This document shows positions 51,022 through 60,331 of a DNA stretch of 64,000 bases, piece by piece. The DNA lies in NCBI GenBank assembly GCA_910585965.1, contig CAJUHH010000005.1:62001-126000 (forward strand), written 5' to 3'. Positions within the stretch are counted from its first letter, which is position 1, and each line of letters begins with the position of its first letter. Below the pieces are notes generated by a model. That model was not told where the DNA came from. It saw nothing but the letters and a program-made list of their open reading frames with translations, and did no database searches. The stretch comes from an uncultured Lachnospiraceae bacterium (GTDB taxonomy: Bacteria; Bacillota; Clostridia; Lachnospirales; Lachnospiraceae). Made by a program: the position numbers and the translations under genes.

Positions 51022-52489
51022 AATAGAAGGTTCTCAGATCATCTTAAGGCCAATAGAGTATGGGGATACGGACCGGATTGTAAAGTGGAGGAACAGCGAG
51101 AGGGTGAGGAGCCGTTTTATTTACCGGGAACCGTTTACCGTAGAAGGCCATTGCCGCTGGATTGAGACGATGGTCAATACGGGGAAAGTAGTTCAATTTA
51201 TGATTTGTGAGAAAGAAGGGATGCGCCCGGTGGGAAGTGTGTACTTCCGTGATATCAACAGGGAGAAAAAATCGGCTGAATATGGAATTTTTTTAGGGGA
51301 GGATGATGCATTGGGAAAGGGGTACGGCACGGAGACAGCTAATCTGGCTGTGGAGTATGCATTTTCCCGGATGGGATTGAAACAGTTGATTTTGCGTGTG
51401 TTTACCGATAATGAAGCGGCGGTCAGAAGTTATCGGAGGGTTGGTTTTAAGGAGGAAAAGGTTTTGAAAGATGTGGAATGCTCTGATGGGGAAAGGAAGG
51501 ATATGCTGCTTATGTCTTTGTATAATTCAAGATATGTGCAAAAGGAAAAATTAATCAGTTTTGTTATTCCCTGTTACCGTTCCGAGCTGACGCTTCCAAA
51601 GGTAGTAGAAGAGATTGGCGGGGCGATGAAAACGTTACAGGAAAAGGGAAAAAAATATGATTATGAAATTGTTCTGGTAAATGATTGTTCGCCGGATGAT
51701 ACATTTTCTGTGATCCGCAAACTTTGTGAGAAAGATCGGAGAATAAAGGGCGTGAATTTGGCCCGTAATTTTGGACAGCATGCGGCTTTAATGGCTGGGT
51801 TCCATCAGATCAAAGGGGATGTGGTCATCTGTCTGGATGACGACGGGCAGACACCGGCAGATGAAGTGGGCAAGCTGCTGGAGGAAATCGAAAAGGGATC
51901 CGATGTGGTGTATGCAAGATATGAGCACAAAAAGCATTCACTGTTCCGTAACTTCGGAAGCTGGGTCAACGAGGAAATGGCGCATATTATGCTGGGAAAA
52001 CCGAAAGATCTTTGTGTTTCCAGTTACTTTGCCGCAAAACGGTTTGTAGTGGAGGAAGTGAAAAGATATACCAACGCCTATCCCTATGTGATTGGACTGG
52101 TGCTTCGGACAACAAAGAGCATTACCAACGTGGCGGTCTGCCATAGGGAGAGGGAAATAGGAACTTCTGGCTATACCTTCGGAAAGCTGATTGGCTTGTG
52201 GTTTAATGGCTTCACAGCGTTCAGCGTAAAACCGTTGCGTATTGCAACAGCAATGGGTGTGGCTTGTTCGGCTGCGGGGTTTTTATATGGGATCTATACT
52301 GTGGTGAAAAAACTGGTAAATCCGAATGTACCTTTGGGTTTCAGTTCTTTGATGGCGGCGATTGTGTTTATGGGCGGAATGATAATGGTAATGCTGGGGC
52401 TGGTAGGGGAATATGTGGGAAGAATGTATATTTCTATGAACAGTTCCCCGCAGTTTGTAATTAGGGAAACGATCAATGATGAAACGTAA
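51002..52489 (+). CDS. Fusion of a GNAT acetyltransferase and an ArnC/GtrB-like polyprenyl-phosphate glycosyltransferase
   Basis: Residues from about 1 to 175 are a GNAT domain of the RimJ/RimL kind with the acetyl-CoA loop GKGYGT (105-110) and FTDNEAAVRSYRRVGF. Residues from about 184 to 420 are a GT2 domain with SFVIPCYRSE, LVNDCSPDD, ARNFGQHAALMAGFHQI and DDDGQTP. Two membrane helices follow near the end, as in ArnC/GtrB. A simple model is that one chain acetylates the 4-amino-sugar from the WecE-like enzyme and loads it on undecaprenyl phosphate. The GNAT half might also serve as PseH. The ATG at 51002 has GGAGG nine bases upstream. Confidence 0.85.
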   Translation: MLEQTIRIEGSQIILRPIEYGDTDRIVKWRNSERVRSRFIYREPFTVEGHCRWIETMVNTGKVVQFMICEKEGMRPVGSVYFRDINREKKSAEYGIFLGEDDALGKGYGTETANLAVEYAFSRMGLKQLILRVFTDNEAAVRSYRRVGFKEEKVLKDVECSDGERKDMLLMSLYNSRYVQKEKLISFVIPCYRSELTLPKVVEEIGGAMKTLQEKGKKYDYEIVLVNDCSPDDTFSVIRKLCEKDRRIKGVNLARNFGQHAALMAGFHQIKGDVVICLDDDGQTPADEVGKLLEEIEKGSDVVYARYEHKKHSLFRNFGSWVNEEMAHIMLGKPKDLCVSSYFAAKRFVVEEVKRYTNAYPYVIGLVLRTTKSITNVAVCHREREIGTSGYTFGKLIGLWFNGFTAFSVKPLRIATAMGVACSAAGFLYGIYTVVKKLVNPNVPLGFSSLMAAIVFMGGMIMVMLGLVGEYVGRMYISMNSSPQFVIRETINDET

Positions 52490-54335
52490 TGGAAAAATAA
52501 CAGGATTAGCATGTGCTTTACTGTCTTTTTTGGGTACTTTTTGCCTGCCATATGTGCTAAATCTGAAAGGGGAAGGCCTGGCGGTCAGCAATAGCTGGTT
52601 TGGCGTTTTTGCCTGGGCTGCTCTATGGTTTGTGGCAGACAGGGCAATGGATGGAAGAAGAAAAGGCGACAGGCGCGGTAAAGCGGCAGCATTATTGCTG
52701 GGAGGGACTTTTTCACTTTGCCTTGTTTTCGGCGTATCTCTGGAACGGGCAGAGAACGTGGATTTTGGCGATGGGATGATGTGGTTTTCAGCGACGGTCT
52801 GGGCCTTTATTTTTTCCCTTTGGATAGGCAAAGGATGGGAACTGCTGGAAAAATGGACAGGCCTGATGGGAAGAATTACAGACAAGAAGGAAGCGCAGGA
52901 AGAGGGTATAAAGGCCACAGGGAAATGGCGGATGCGGATACTGAGGGAGGTGGAAAAATGGGAAAGCCTGTCTGAAGGAAAGCGGAAGGCGATTTTGTTC
53001 TGCTTTCTGTTGCTCTGCTGGCTTCCTGTGTTCCTGGCTGTATATCCTGGTTTTTTTGTATATGACGCGCAGGATGAGCTGGTTCAGGTACAGACGAGGA
53101 ATTTTACGACCCATCATCCGCTCCCTCATGTGCTGCTCTTAGGAGGGATTATCTCAGCGGTAAAGAAGCTATGCGGTTCTTATAATGCAGGTATTGCGGT
53201 TTATACGTTCTTTCAGATGTGCCTGATGGCCGGAGTGTTTACTTGTATGGTGGCTTACATGAAAAAGCGGGGGATCAGGCTTTGGGCGAGGGCGGCGACT
53301 GCGGTTTATTTTGGCTTTTTCCCGGTAGTCGTTATGTTTACGCTCTGTTCTGCCAAAGATGGGATCTTTACAGGGGCGCTGTTGCTTTTGCTGGTCGCTT
53401 TGGATGAGATGGCGAAAGAGCGGGAAAAGTTTTTTTCCGGATGGAAGAAACCGCTGTTTTTTTGTGCCAGTGCATGGGTGATGATGTGCTTCCGCCATAA
53501 CGGGGCATATGCTTTTTTGGCTTTGGCTCCTTTTCTGCTTCTTTTTATGAATGGCTGCCGGAAAAAGCTGCTTGTCTGCCTGGGGGGGATTTTTGTTGGA
53601 TATTTCCTCGCTTCGGCAGGGCTGGCTTATGCTTTTTCTGCTGAGGATTCGGAAAATCAGGAAATGTTGACCGTGCCGATACAGCAGCTGGCGCGGGTTT
53701 ACCGATATGATAAGGAAAGCCTGGACAGCGAGGATCTGGAGGCGCTTTATGAGATCTTGCCGGAAGATGTCCTGGCCCGCTATGTGCCGAAGGTGTCCGA
53801 CGGGGTGAAGATAGGGTTTCGAAACGATGCGTTTGCCGCAGACCCGATAAGATACGGGAAACTGTGGCTGAAAACAGGGATAAGGCATCCCTTTACCTAT
53901 TTGAATGCCTGGTTTATGACATCATATGGCTTCTGGTATCCAGATACGGTGATCGATGTGTACAAGGGAAACAGTGTTTTTACTTTTACCTACGAAGACA
54001 GTTCTTTTTTCGGTTATGAGGTGGAACAGCCTGGGACGAGGGAAAGTAAGATTCCCTGGCTGAACGAATGGTATCGAAAAATGTCGCTGGAAATCGCCCA
54101 GCAGAAGATACCTTTAATATCCATGCTATTTTCTCCCGGTTTTCTTTTCTGGATATTTGCATTTATGGCGGGGTATGCTTTTTATAGGAAGGATTATGGG
54201 CATCTTCTGCCTTTTGTCATGATATTTTTGCTATGGCTGACTGTAGTACTGGGACCCACTTATCTGCCAAGATATGTGCTGATTCTATGGTTTGCCCTGC
54301 CTTGGGCAATGCTTTGGCCAATGCCAAAGGCGTGA
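52476..54335 (+). CDS. DUF6020-like polytopic membrane protein
   Basis: This 619-residue protein has ten or more helices. The recognisable segment is VYPGFFVYDAQDELVQVQ followed by THHPLPHVLLLGG, a signature of DUF6020-type membrane proteins that are frequent in Firmicute glycan clusters and look like GT-C enzymes. A conserved CFRHNGAYAF stretch lies further on. The extracellular part from about 390 to 540 is rich in Tyr and acidic residues. It overlaps the end of the GNAT-GT2 fusion gene by 14 bp and is the last gene of this operon. It is a plausible acceptor enzyme for the lipid-linked sugar; function unproven. Confidence 0.75.
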   Translation: MMKRNGKITGLACALLSFLGTFCLPYVLNLKGEGLAVSNSWFGVFAWAALWFVADRAMDGRRKGDRRGKAAALLLGGTFSLCLVFGVSLERAENVDFGDGMMWFSATVWAFIFSLWIGKGWELLEKWTGLMGRITDKKEAQEEGIKATGKWRMRILREVEKWESLSEGKRKAILFCFLLLCWLPVFLAVYPGFFVYDAQDELVQVQTRNFTTHHPLPHVLLLGGIISAVKKLCGSYNAGIAVYTFFQMCLMAGVFTCMVAYMKKRGIRLWARAATAVYFGFFPVVVMFTLCSAKDGIFTGALLLLLVALDEMAKEREKFFSGWKKPLFFCASAWVMMCFRHNGAYAFLALAPFLLLFMNGCRKKLLVCLGGIFVGYFLASAGLAYAFSAEDSENQEMLTVPIQQLARVYRYDKESLDSEDLEALYEILPEDVLARYVPKVSDGVKIGFRNDAFAADPIRYGKLWLKTGIRHPFTYLNAWFMTSYGFWYPDTVIDVYKGNSVFTFTYEDSSFFGYEVEQPGTRESKIPWLNEWYRKMSLEIAQQKIPLISMLFSPGFLFWIFAFMAGYAFYRKDYGHLLPFVMIFLLWLTVVLGPTYLPRYVLILWFALPWAMLWPMPKA

Positions 54336-54342
54336 CTAAAGC

Positions 54343-54368
54343 CGTTACTGCAGGCCAAAACAGTAACG
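54343..54368 (+). terminator. Weak hairpin at the end of the second glycan operon
   Basis: CGTTACTG (54343-54350) and CAGTAACG (54361-54368) form an 8-bp stem with a 10-base loop. Only a short T-stretch follows, so it may be a partial terminator or attenuator; it abuts the next promoter. Confidence 0.45.
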
Positions 54369-54371
54369 TTC

Positions 54372-54400
54372 TTGTAAACTTCTGGCAACTGTGTTATACT
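54372..54400 (+). promoter_or_regulatory. Promoter of the ligase/bacillosamine-type operon
   Basis: TTGTAA (54372-54377), a 17-base spacer and TATACT (54395-54400) lie about 30 bp before the start of the 938-residue membrane protein gene. Confidence 0.75.
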
Positions 54401-54433
54401 TAGGAACTGTTAAAGAATGGGTGGAGGTTTCAA

Positions 54434-57250
54434 ATGTATAAAGTTGTAAAAAAGAGCAGGGCAGTGCAAAGTTTTATTATTTTAACAGCATTGTTCGTGA
54501 TGTTTACTATATTTCCGCTGCGCATATGGGAGGAAAATATTCCTTCCGTGAGCAACCAGGTACTGGCGGGATCTTCCGACAGCGTATGCGATGACTATAT
54601 GTTGCAGCGTTTTATCGCCCAATATGACCATCTTGGGACTATCAATTTGTATGTGATGAATTTTGAGAATGGCTGGAAGAGGGATGAGCGGGTGGATTCG
54701 TTCATATTCCGTATGCTGGATTCGGATATGGAGATCATGTTTGAAGAAACGATCGATATGCGGTTCTGCGATATTCCGGGATTTTGTACGGTATATATTA
54801 ATGAAGACCTGGAAGTGGGCAGGGATTATTACTTTTTCCTGCAGGGAATGAACGGAAGCAGGGTCTGGTTCGGCCTGGAAGAAACAGCTAATGCGGGGAC
54901 GCCTTATGTCAGCAGATTGATTTATAATTATGATGAGCTGGAAGGCTATAATATCATTGGGGAATATAATTATACGGTGCCTCTTCGTAAGGAAAAGGTA
55001 TTTTTATACGATGCTGTTCTGTTTGCGGCAGCCCTTCTGCTGGTCGGGGCTGTGGAAGTTTATTATAGGACAATCGGCAGGGACAAGCTGATTACGGTGG
55101 AAAAGGCTTTGCGTTTTGCCGCCAACTGCCTGGCAGGGGCAGCGCTTGTTTATGCGGTCTGGAATATCAGCATACGGAGGTTTTTCAGCGGGAAGCTGGC
55201 GGATAATCTATTTTATACTGTTGGAATCCTGCTCGGTTTTAGTGCTTTGTTTTATATGATTAATGTAAGGCGGGACAGGAAGAATTATATGCCGCTTGTC
55301 AGAAGGTTCGCGAGCCGCTGGCAGAATGTATTGCAGACGGTTTTTTTTGCGGCCGGAGTGTGGGCGTGCTGTAATTATATGAACGGCCTTTACGATATCC
55401 ATCACAGGGTGGCGGAGCGCCAGTTTATTGTGTTCTTGGCTTTGGCGGCCATTGTAATGTGCGAAAGAAAGGAGATTTTCAATAAGCTGACCATTTTGTA
55501 TGCGCTGGCGGCGGCGGGCGTTACGCTCTGGTATCGGAGCATTTATGTGGATTACCTCGCCATGGATGAATGGGATCTGCGGATCTTACGGTGGGGCATT
55601 GCGGCGGTCATTTTATCGGGTTTTCTTTTGGTGAATATTGTGGCGCAGCTTGTCAGGGTTATGATGCGGAAAAAGAAGATGGCGGGCATTTCTTGGTGGT
55701 ATGGGGCTATTTTGGCTTTGTTTTTCGTGCTGATTATCGCATTCCGCAATACCAGGTGGTGGACCGTGGCTTTGGCGGCGGCGTTTACTTTATTCTATAT
55801 CCGTTATGCTCTTTGGGATAAAAAGGCGTATTTGCTGCAAAATATATGTAACGGGCTGTTGCTGAATTTTGTAGTTTCGATGTTGTTCTCCTTTGCCAGA
55901 AGGCCTTTTTTGTCATGGATTTACCCGAGGTTTCCGTTTATTTTCCATACGGTGACGGTGACAGCGGTATATATGACGTTTATTATGTGTGCGGCATTGG
56001 TCAAGCTGGCCGATCGGTATAAAGAGTGCTTTTGCGTGGAGAAAGCGGACAGGCCGAGAGGAATGGAAGGGCTTCGGTGCATCTGGAAGGAACTTCTTTT
56101 GTTCGGCATGTCAGGCACCTATATGCTGTTTACTGCTTCGAGGACAGGCTTCCTCGCGGTTGCCGTTATGGGGGCGGTGACATTGGTTTTCCTTGCCATG
56201 GATGCCGGAAGGGAAAGGCTAAAGCATATCGCCGTGCTGGTCGGGATGATGGCCTGCGGCATTGTATGGTGTTTCCCCTGGGTATTTACGGCTCAGAGGA
56301 TTGTTCCTGCATTGTGCAGCAATATTTTTAAATATGAGGTGGAAGTTTTCCCGGATGAGATCACCAGGGGCAATGAATGGGATTCCATGTATTACATTAC
56401 GGTAGAACGGTTTGCAGAAGTATTTAACAATAAGATATTCGGCGTGCCGGAAAGCGGCTCTACTTCCTATGAGAGGAGCGAGGAATATCAGAAATACAGG
56501 GCAAAACGTTATAATAACAAGGGAGAGATCGTATGGGACGGTGGCATCGATGAGATGTATGAGGAGGAGAACGCCCAGACAGCGGATGGCGCACAAACAG
56601 CAAACGGTAAAGAAGCAGATAATTCGGCTGGCGCGGGCATAGCCCAGGGAGACGGAAATGCGCCTGACCGCAAGCCGGATATCATCGGTATCAAGACGGA
56701 TGAGGAACGCCAGGCGGAGGAGGAGGCAGCCGCGAAAAGAGAAGAGGAAGCGAAAAATAGCAAGCCGGAAGAAATAGAGGAAGAGCCGGAAGAGGAACCA
56801 GAGGAAGACTTGAGCGTATATGAAAAGACGGAAGAATATGCAAACGGGAGAATGGATATTTTCCGTGCCTATATCGGACAGCTGAATCTGGCCGGGCATG
56901 ATGACATGGGAGCGGTGCTGCCGAATGGCGAATTGGCCGTACATGCCCATAATATTTATTTGCAGGTGGCTTATGACCACGGCCTCATAGTAGGAGCGGT
57001 TTTCCTGCTTGTGGGAGCGGCATCTTTTGTACAAGGATGCATTTTCTATAAGAGAAGAAGGGGCAAGGTTCCCTGCGCGGCGTTGCCGGCGGCGGCCATT
57101 GCGGCGTTTGCCATGGCGGGGCTGGTGGAATGGATCTTCCATCTTTGCCATCCGGCGGGATTTACATTGATGCTCGTATTAGCTCCTTTGCTTTTTGATA
57201 TAGGAGATAAAAAGGACAAAGCAAATGAAAAAAGAGAAAAAACCCTTTAA
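54434..57250 (+). CDS. O-antigen ligase/polymerase-like membrane protein with charged insertion (938 aa)
   Basis: An N-terminal helix and a beta-rich extracellular domain (about 40-185) are followed by about a dozen membrane helices. The C-terminal part has the Wzy_C/WaaL-type signature: GRMDIFRAYIGQLN, then AVHAHNIYLQVAYDHGLIVG. Between about residues 675 and 802 an insertion rich in Glu, Lys, Asn and Ala (for example EEPEEEPEED) interrupts the catalytic outer loop and looks disordered. Enzymes of this class polymerise or ligate lipid-linked glycans outside the membrane. At 938 residues it is about twice the usual length. GGAGG supports the start, and a clear promoter precedes it. Its end overlaps the PglF-like gene by 26 bp. 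Confidence 0.82.
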   Translation: MYKVVKKSRAVQSFIILTALFVMFTIFPLRIWEENIPSVSNQVLAGSSDSVCDDYMLQRFIAQYDHLGTINLYVMNFENGWKRDERVDSFIFRMLDSDMEIMFEETIDMRFCDIPGFCTVYINEDLEVGRDYYFFLQGMNGSRVWFGLEETANAGTPYVSRLIYNYDELEGYNIIGEYNYTVPLRKEKVFLYDAVLFAAALLLVGAVEVYYRTIGRDKLITVEKALRFAANCLAGAALVYAVWNISIRRFFSGKLADNLFYTVGILLGFSALFYMINVRRDRKNYMPLVRRFASRWQNVLQTVFFAAGVWACCNYMNGLYDIHHRVAERQFIVFLALAAIVMCERKEIFNKLTILYALAAAGVTLWYRSIYVDYLAMDEWDLRILRWGIAAVILSGFLLVNIVAQLVRVMMRKKKMAGISWWYGAILALFFVLIIAFRNTRWWTVALAAAFTLFYIRYALWDKKAYLLQNICNGLLLNFVVSMLFSFARRPFLSWIYPRFPFIFHTVTVTAVYMTFIMCAALVKLADRYKECFCVEKADRPRGMEGLRCIWKELLLFGMSGTYMLFTASRTGFLAVAVMGAVTLVFLAMDAGRERLKHIAVLVGMMACGIVWCFPWVFTAQRIVPALCSNIFKYEVEVFPDEITRGNEWDSMYYITVERFAEVFNNKIFGVPESGSTSYERSEEYQKYRAKRYNNKGEIVWDGGIDEMYEEENAQTADGAQTANGKEADNSAGAGIAQGDGNAPDRKPDIIGIKTDEERQAEEEAAAKREEEAKNSKPEEIEEEPEEEPEEDLSVYEKTEEYANGRMDIFRAYIGQLNLAGHDDMGAVLPNGELAVHAHNIYLQVAYDHGLIVGAVFLLVGAASFVQGCIFYKRRRGKVPCAALPAAAIAAFAMAGLVEWIFHLCHPAGFTLMLVLAPLLFDIGDKKDKANEKREKTL

Positions 57251-59090
57251 TGCCAAGCTATTTTACCGAAGGACGTATCTGATTATTTATGATATTATCA
57301 GTGTGGTCTTCTCCAGTTATATAGCAGTGCTGATTCGTTATGAATTTCATCTGGATACGGTGCCGGAGCATTTCCTGACACCGATCAACCGTTTTTTGCC
57401 GGTGAATATTCTGCTGACTCTGCTGATTTTTTATATTTTTCGGCTTTATCATAGTCTGTGGGCTTTTGCAGGGGAAACAGAGCTGCAGAACTTGGTGGTA
57501 TCTTGTGCGATATCAGCGGTATTGAACAGCGTGGGGCTGCAGTTTTTTAAGGTATCGGAACAGCCGGTGCCGAAAAGCTATTATTTTTTATATATGTTCG
57601 TGCTGATCAGCATGATGTTCGCGAGCCGGTTTTCTTATCGTTTTCTGCGGAGCCAGAAGCATAAACAGCAGAATAAGAAAAACGGTATTTCCGTTATGGT
57701 GATCGGAGCGGGGGAAGCGGCTAACGTAATCATCAAAGAAATTGTGAACAGCAACTTTAGCACGATGGTGATTCGTTGTATCATTGATGATGATAAAGGG
57801 AAATGGGGAAGATATATTCAGGGAATCAAGGTGGCAGGAGGAAGGGACAGGATCATTGAATGCGTCGACCTTTATGACATCGATGAGATTATTGTGGCGA
57901 TGCCGTCCATATCCCGGTCGGAACTGCGTAAAATACTGGAGATATGCAAAGAAACAAACTGCAAGCTCCGTTCTTTGCCTGGCATGTACCAGCTGGTGAA
58001 TGGGGAAGTGAATGTCAGCAAGCTGCGTGATGTGGAAGTGGAGGATCTGTTGGGAAGGGATCCGATCAGCGTGGATTTGGATTCCATCCTTGGCTATGTG
58101 CAGAATAAGACGGTGCTTGTAACCGGAGGGGGCGGTTCCATCGGCAGCGAGTTATGCAGACAGATTGCCTGCCATAGGCCGAAGCATCTGGTCATCCTCG
58201 ATATTTATGAAAATAATGTATATGATATTCAGCAGGAATTGAAAACCAAATACCCGGAATTGCGGATGACGGTATTGATCGCCTCGGTACGGAATACGAA
58301 TCGGATGAATTGGATCTTTGAAAAGTATAAGCCGGAGATCGTTTATCATGCGGCCGCCCATAAGCATGTGCCGCTGATGGAGGACAGCCCGAACGAGGCG
58401 GTGAAGAACAATGTGTTCGGTACTTGGAAAACGGCACAGGCGGCTGCTTTTTATGGGGTGCGGAGGTTTGTTCTGATCTCTACGGACAAGGCCGTGAATC
58501 CGACGAATATTATGGGGGCCAGCAAACGTATCTGTGAAATGATCATCCAGACTTTCAATAATCATTACGATACGGAATTCGTGGCCGTGCGTTTTGGGAA
58601 CGTGCTCGGCAGCAACGGCAGCGTGATCCCGCTCTTCCGTAAACAAATTATGGCGGGCGGGCCGGTGACAGTAACCCATCCCGATATTATTCGGTATTTT
58701 ATGACGATTCCGGAGGCGGTTTCCCTTGTACTCCAGGCCGGCGCCTATGCCAAGGGAGGGGAGATTTTCGTGCTGGATATGGGGGAACCGGTGAAAATCC
58801 TGGATTTGGCGGAAAACCTGATCCGTTTGTCCGGCTACCGCGTCGGCGAGGATATTAAAATAGAATTTACCGGCCTGCGTCCGGGGGAAAAGCTGTACGA
58901 AGAGCTTCTGATGGATGAAGAGGGAATGAAAGAGACGGCGAATAAGCTGATCCATGTGGGGAAGCCTATTGAAATAGATGAGATGGAGTTTTTCCGCCAG
59001 CTCAAGCGGCTGAAGGAAGAGTCGAAAAATGAAAGCGGGGATATCCGGCCGCTGATCCGGGAGGTCGTGCCGACGTATCATTATCAGTGA
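57225..59090 (+). CDS. pglF: Membrane-bound UDP-GlcNAc 4,6-dehydratase, PglF/CapD/EpsC type
   Basis: This enzyme makes UDP-4-keto-6-deoxy-GlcNAc, the first step to bacillosamine-type sugars. Four N-terminal membrane helices (about 15-140) are followed by a CoA-binding-like domain (MVIGAGEAANVIIKEI) and the long SDR domain from about 290. That domain has VTGGGGSIGSELCRQI, AAAHKHVPLMEDSP, STDKAVNPTNIMGASKR and GLRPGEKLYEEL. Its 621 residues are normal for PglF, WbpM and CapD. The presence of PglE- and PglC-like genes next to it decides for a retaining dehydratase in a bacillosamine-type pathway. Confidence 0.93.
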   Translation: MKKEKKPFNAKLFYRRTYLIIYDIISVVFSSYIAVLIRYEFHLDTVPEHFLTPINRFLPVNILLTLLIFYIFRLYHSLWAFAGETELQNLVVSCAISAVLNSVGLQFFKVSEQPVPKSYYFLYMFVLISMMFASRFSYRFLRSQKHKQQNKKNGISVMVIGAGEAANVIIKEIVNSNFSTMVIRCIIDDDKGKWGRYIQGIKVAGGRDRIIECVDLYDIDEIIVAMPSISRSELRKILEICKETNCKLRSLPGMYQLVNGEVNVSKLRDVEVEDLLGRDPISVDLDSILGYVQNKTVLVTGGGGSIGSELCRQIACHRPKHLVILDIYENNVYDIQQELKTKYPELRMTVLIASVRNTNRMNWIFEKYKPEIVYHAAAHKHVPLMEDSPNEAVKNNVFGTWKTAQAAAFYGVRRFVLISTDKAVNPTNIMGASKRICEMIIQTFNNHYDTEFVAVRFGNVLGSNGSVIPLFRKQIMAGGPVTVTHPDIIRYFMTIPEAVSLVLQAGAYAKGGEIFVLDMGEPVKILDLAENLIRLSGYRVGEDIKIEFTGLRPGEKLYEELLMDEEGMKETANKLIHVGKPIEIDEMEFFRQLKRLKEESKNESGDIRPLIREVVPTYHYQ

Positions 59091-59151
59091 CGGTACAGGG
59101 CGGTGGACAGGCAAGGCATTCAGATTTTATTCGGAAAAGAAAGGCATTGTT

Positions 59152-60294
59152 ATGGATACGAATACGGAAAGAAAAAGGATTTATCTTTCCTCCCCTACGA
59201 TGCATGGGAAGGAACAGGAATTTGTAAAGGAAGCGTTCGATACGAACTGGGTGGCTCCTTTGGGGCCGAATGTGAACGGGTTTGAAAAAGAACTGGCGGA
59301 ATATGTCGGGATAAGCCATGCGGCCGCTTTGGATTCGGGAACGGCAGCCATCCATCTGGCTCTAAAGCTGGCCGGGGTAAAGGAAGGCGATGTAGTTTTT
59401 GTACCGACGCTTACTTTCTCCGCTACTTGCAATCCGGTGGTTTATGAAAAGGCTGTGCCGGTTTTTATCGATTCGGAGGCTGATACATGGAATATGTCGC
59501 CGGAAGCGCTGGAGAGGGCATTTGAAAAGTATCCTTCGCCGAAAGCGGTGATTGTCGTGCATTTATATGGCACTCCGGCAAAGCTGGATGAGATTATGGA
59601 TATCTGTAAAAAGCATGGAACCACATTGATCGAGGATGCGGCGGAATCCTTAAGCAGCACCTATAAGGGGAAGCAGACAGGGACGTTCGGGAAATTCGGG
59701 ATTTATTCTTTTAACGGCAATAAAATTATTACCACTTCGGGGGGAGGCATGCTGGTGTCGGAAGACGAAGCGCTGATCCAAAAAGCTAGGTTCCTTTCCA
59801 CCCAGGCAAGGGATCCGGCAAGGCATTACCAGCATTCCCAGATCGGCTATAATTACCGCATGAGCAATATTACCGCCGGAATCGGGAGAGGGCAGCTTTT
59901 ATCTCTGGAAGAGCATAAAAGACGGAAGAAGGCCATTTATGAAAAATACCGGCAGGCTTTTTCCGACATCGGCGAGATACAAATGAACCCGCTGAACGAG
60001 GAGGGCGATGCCAACTGCTGGCTGTCCTGCATGACGATAGCGGAAGGCAGCAAGGTAGCAAAAGATATGGTATTGGATGCTTTGGAGAAAGAAAATATTG
60101 AGGCGCGCCCCATATGGAAACCGATGCATCTGCAGCCAGTATTTGCGGACTGTGATTTTATTACGCTTTGCAGGAACGGGGAAAGCCTGGCTGAGGATAT
60201 TTTCAACAGGGGGCTTTGTCTGCCCAGCGATATTAAAAATACGGATGAGGATATGGAGCGGATCATTCGTATCGTGAGAGGATTGTTCCTATAA
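59152..60294 (+). CDS. pglE: UDP-4-keto-sugar aminotransferase, PglE/EpsN type
   Basis: This DegT-family enzyme aminates the PglF product to UDP-4-amino-4,6-dideoxy-GlcNAc (UDP-bacillosamine precursor). The protein has 380 residues. RIYLSSPTMHGKEQEFV at the start, the DSGTAAIHLAL turn, D162 in LIEDAAESLSSTYKG and the PLP lysine K191 in SFNGNKIITTSGGGML match PglE/EpsN closely. The ARPIWKPMHLQP motif near the C-terminus is also specific. The region 59091-59151 has no own promoter, so it follows the PglF-like gene in one transcript. A PglD/EpsM acetyltransferase, usually next in such clusters, is absent. Confidence 0.93.
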   Translation: MDTNTERKRIYLSSPTMHGKEQEFVKEAFDTNWVAPLGPNVNGFEKELAEYVGISHAAALDSGTAAIHLALKLAGVKEGDVVFVPTLTFSATCNPVVYEKAVPVFIDSEADTWNMSPEALERAFEKYPSPKAVIVVHLYGTPAKLDEIMDICKKHGTTLIEDAAESLSSTYKGKQTGTFGKFGIYSFNGNKIITTSGGGMLVSEDEALIQKARFLSTQARDPARHYQHSQIGYNYRMSNITAGIGRGQLLSLEEHKRRKKAIYEKYRQAFSDIGEIQMNPLNEEGDANCWLSCMTIAEGSKVAKDMVLDALEKENIEARPIWKPMHLQPVFADCDFITLCRNGESLAEDIFNRGLCLPSDIKNTDEDMERIIRIVRGLFL

Positions 60295-60331
60295 TTTTGG
60301 GTGGAATGCTGCGGGAAAGGCATGGATTCGT

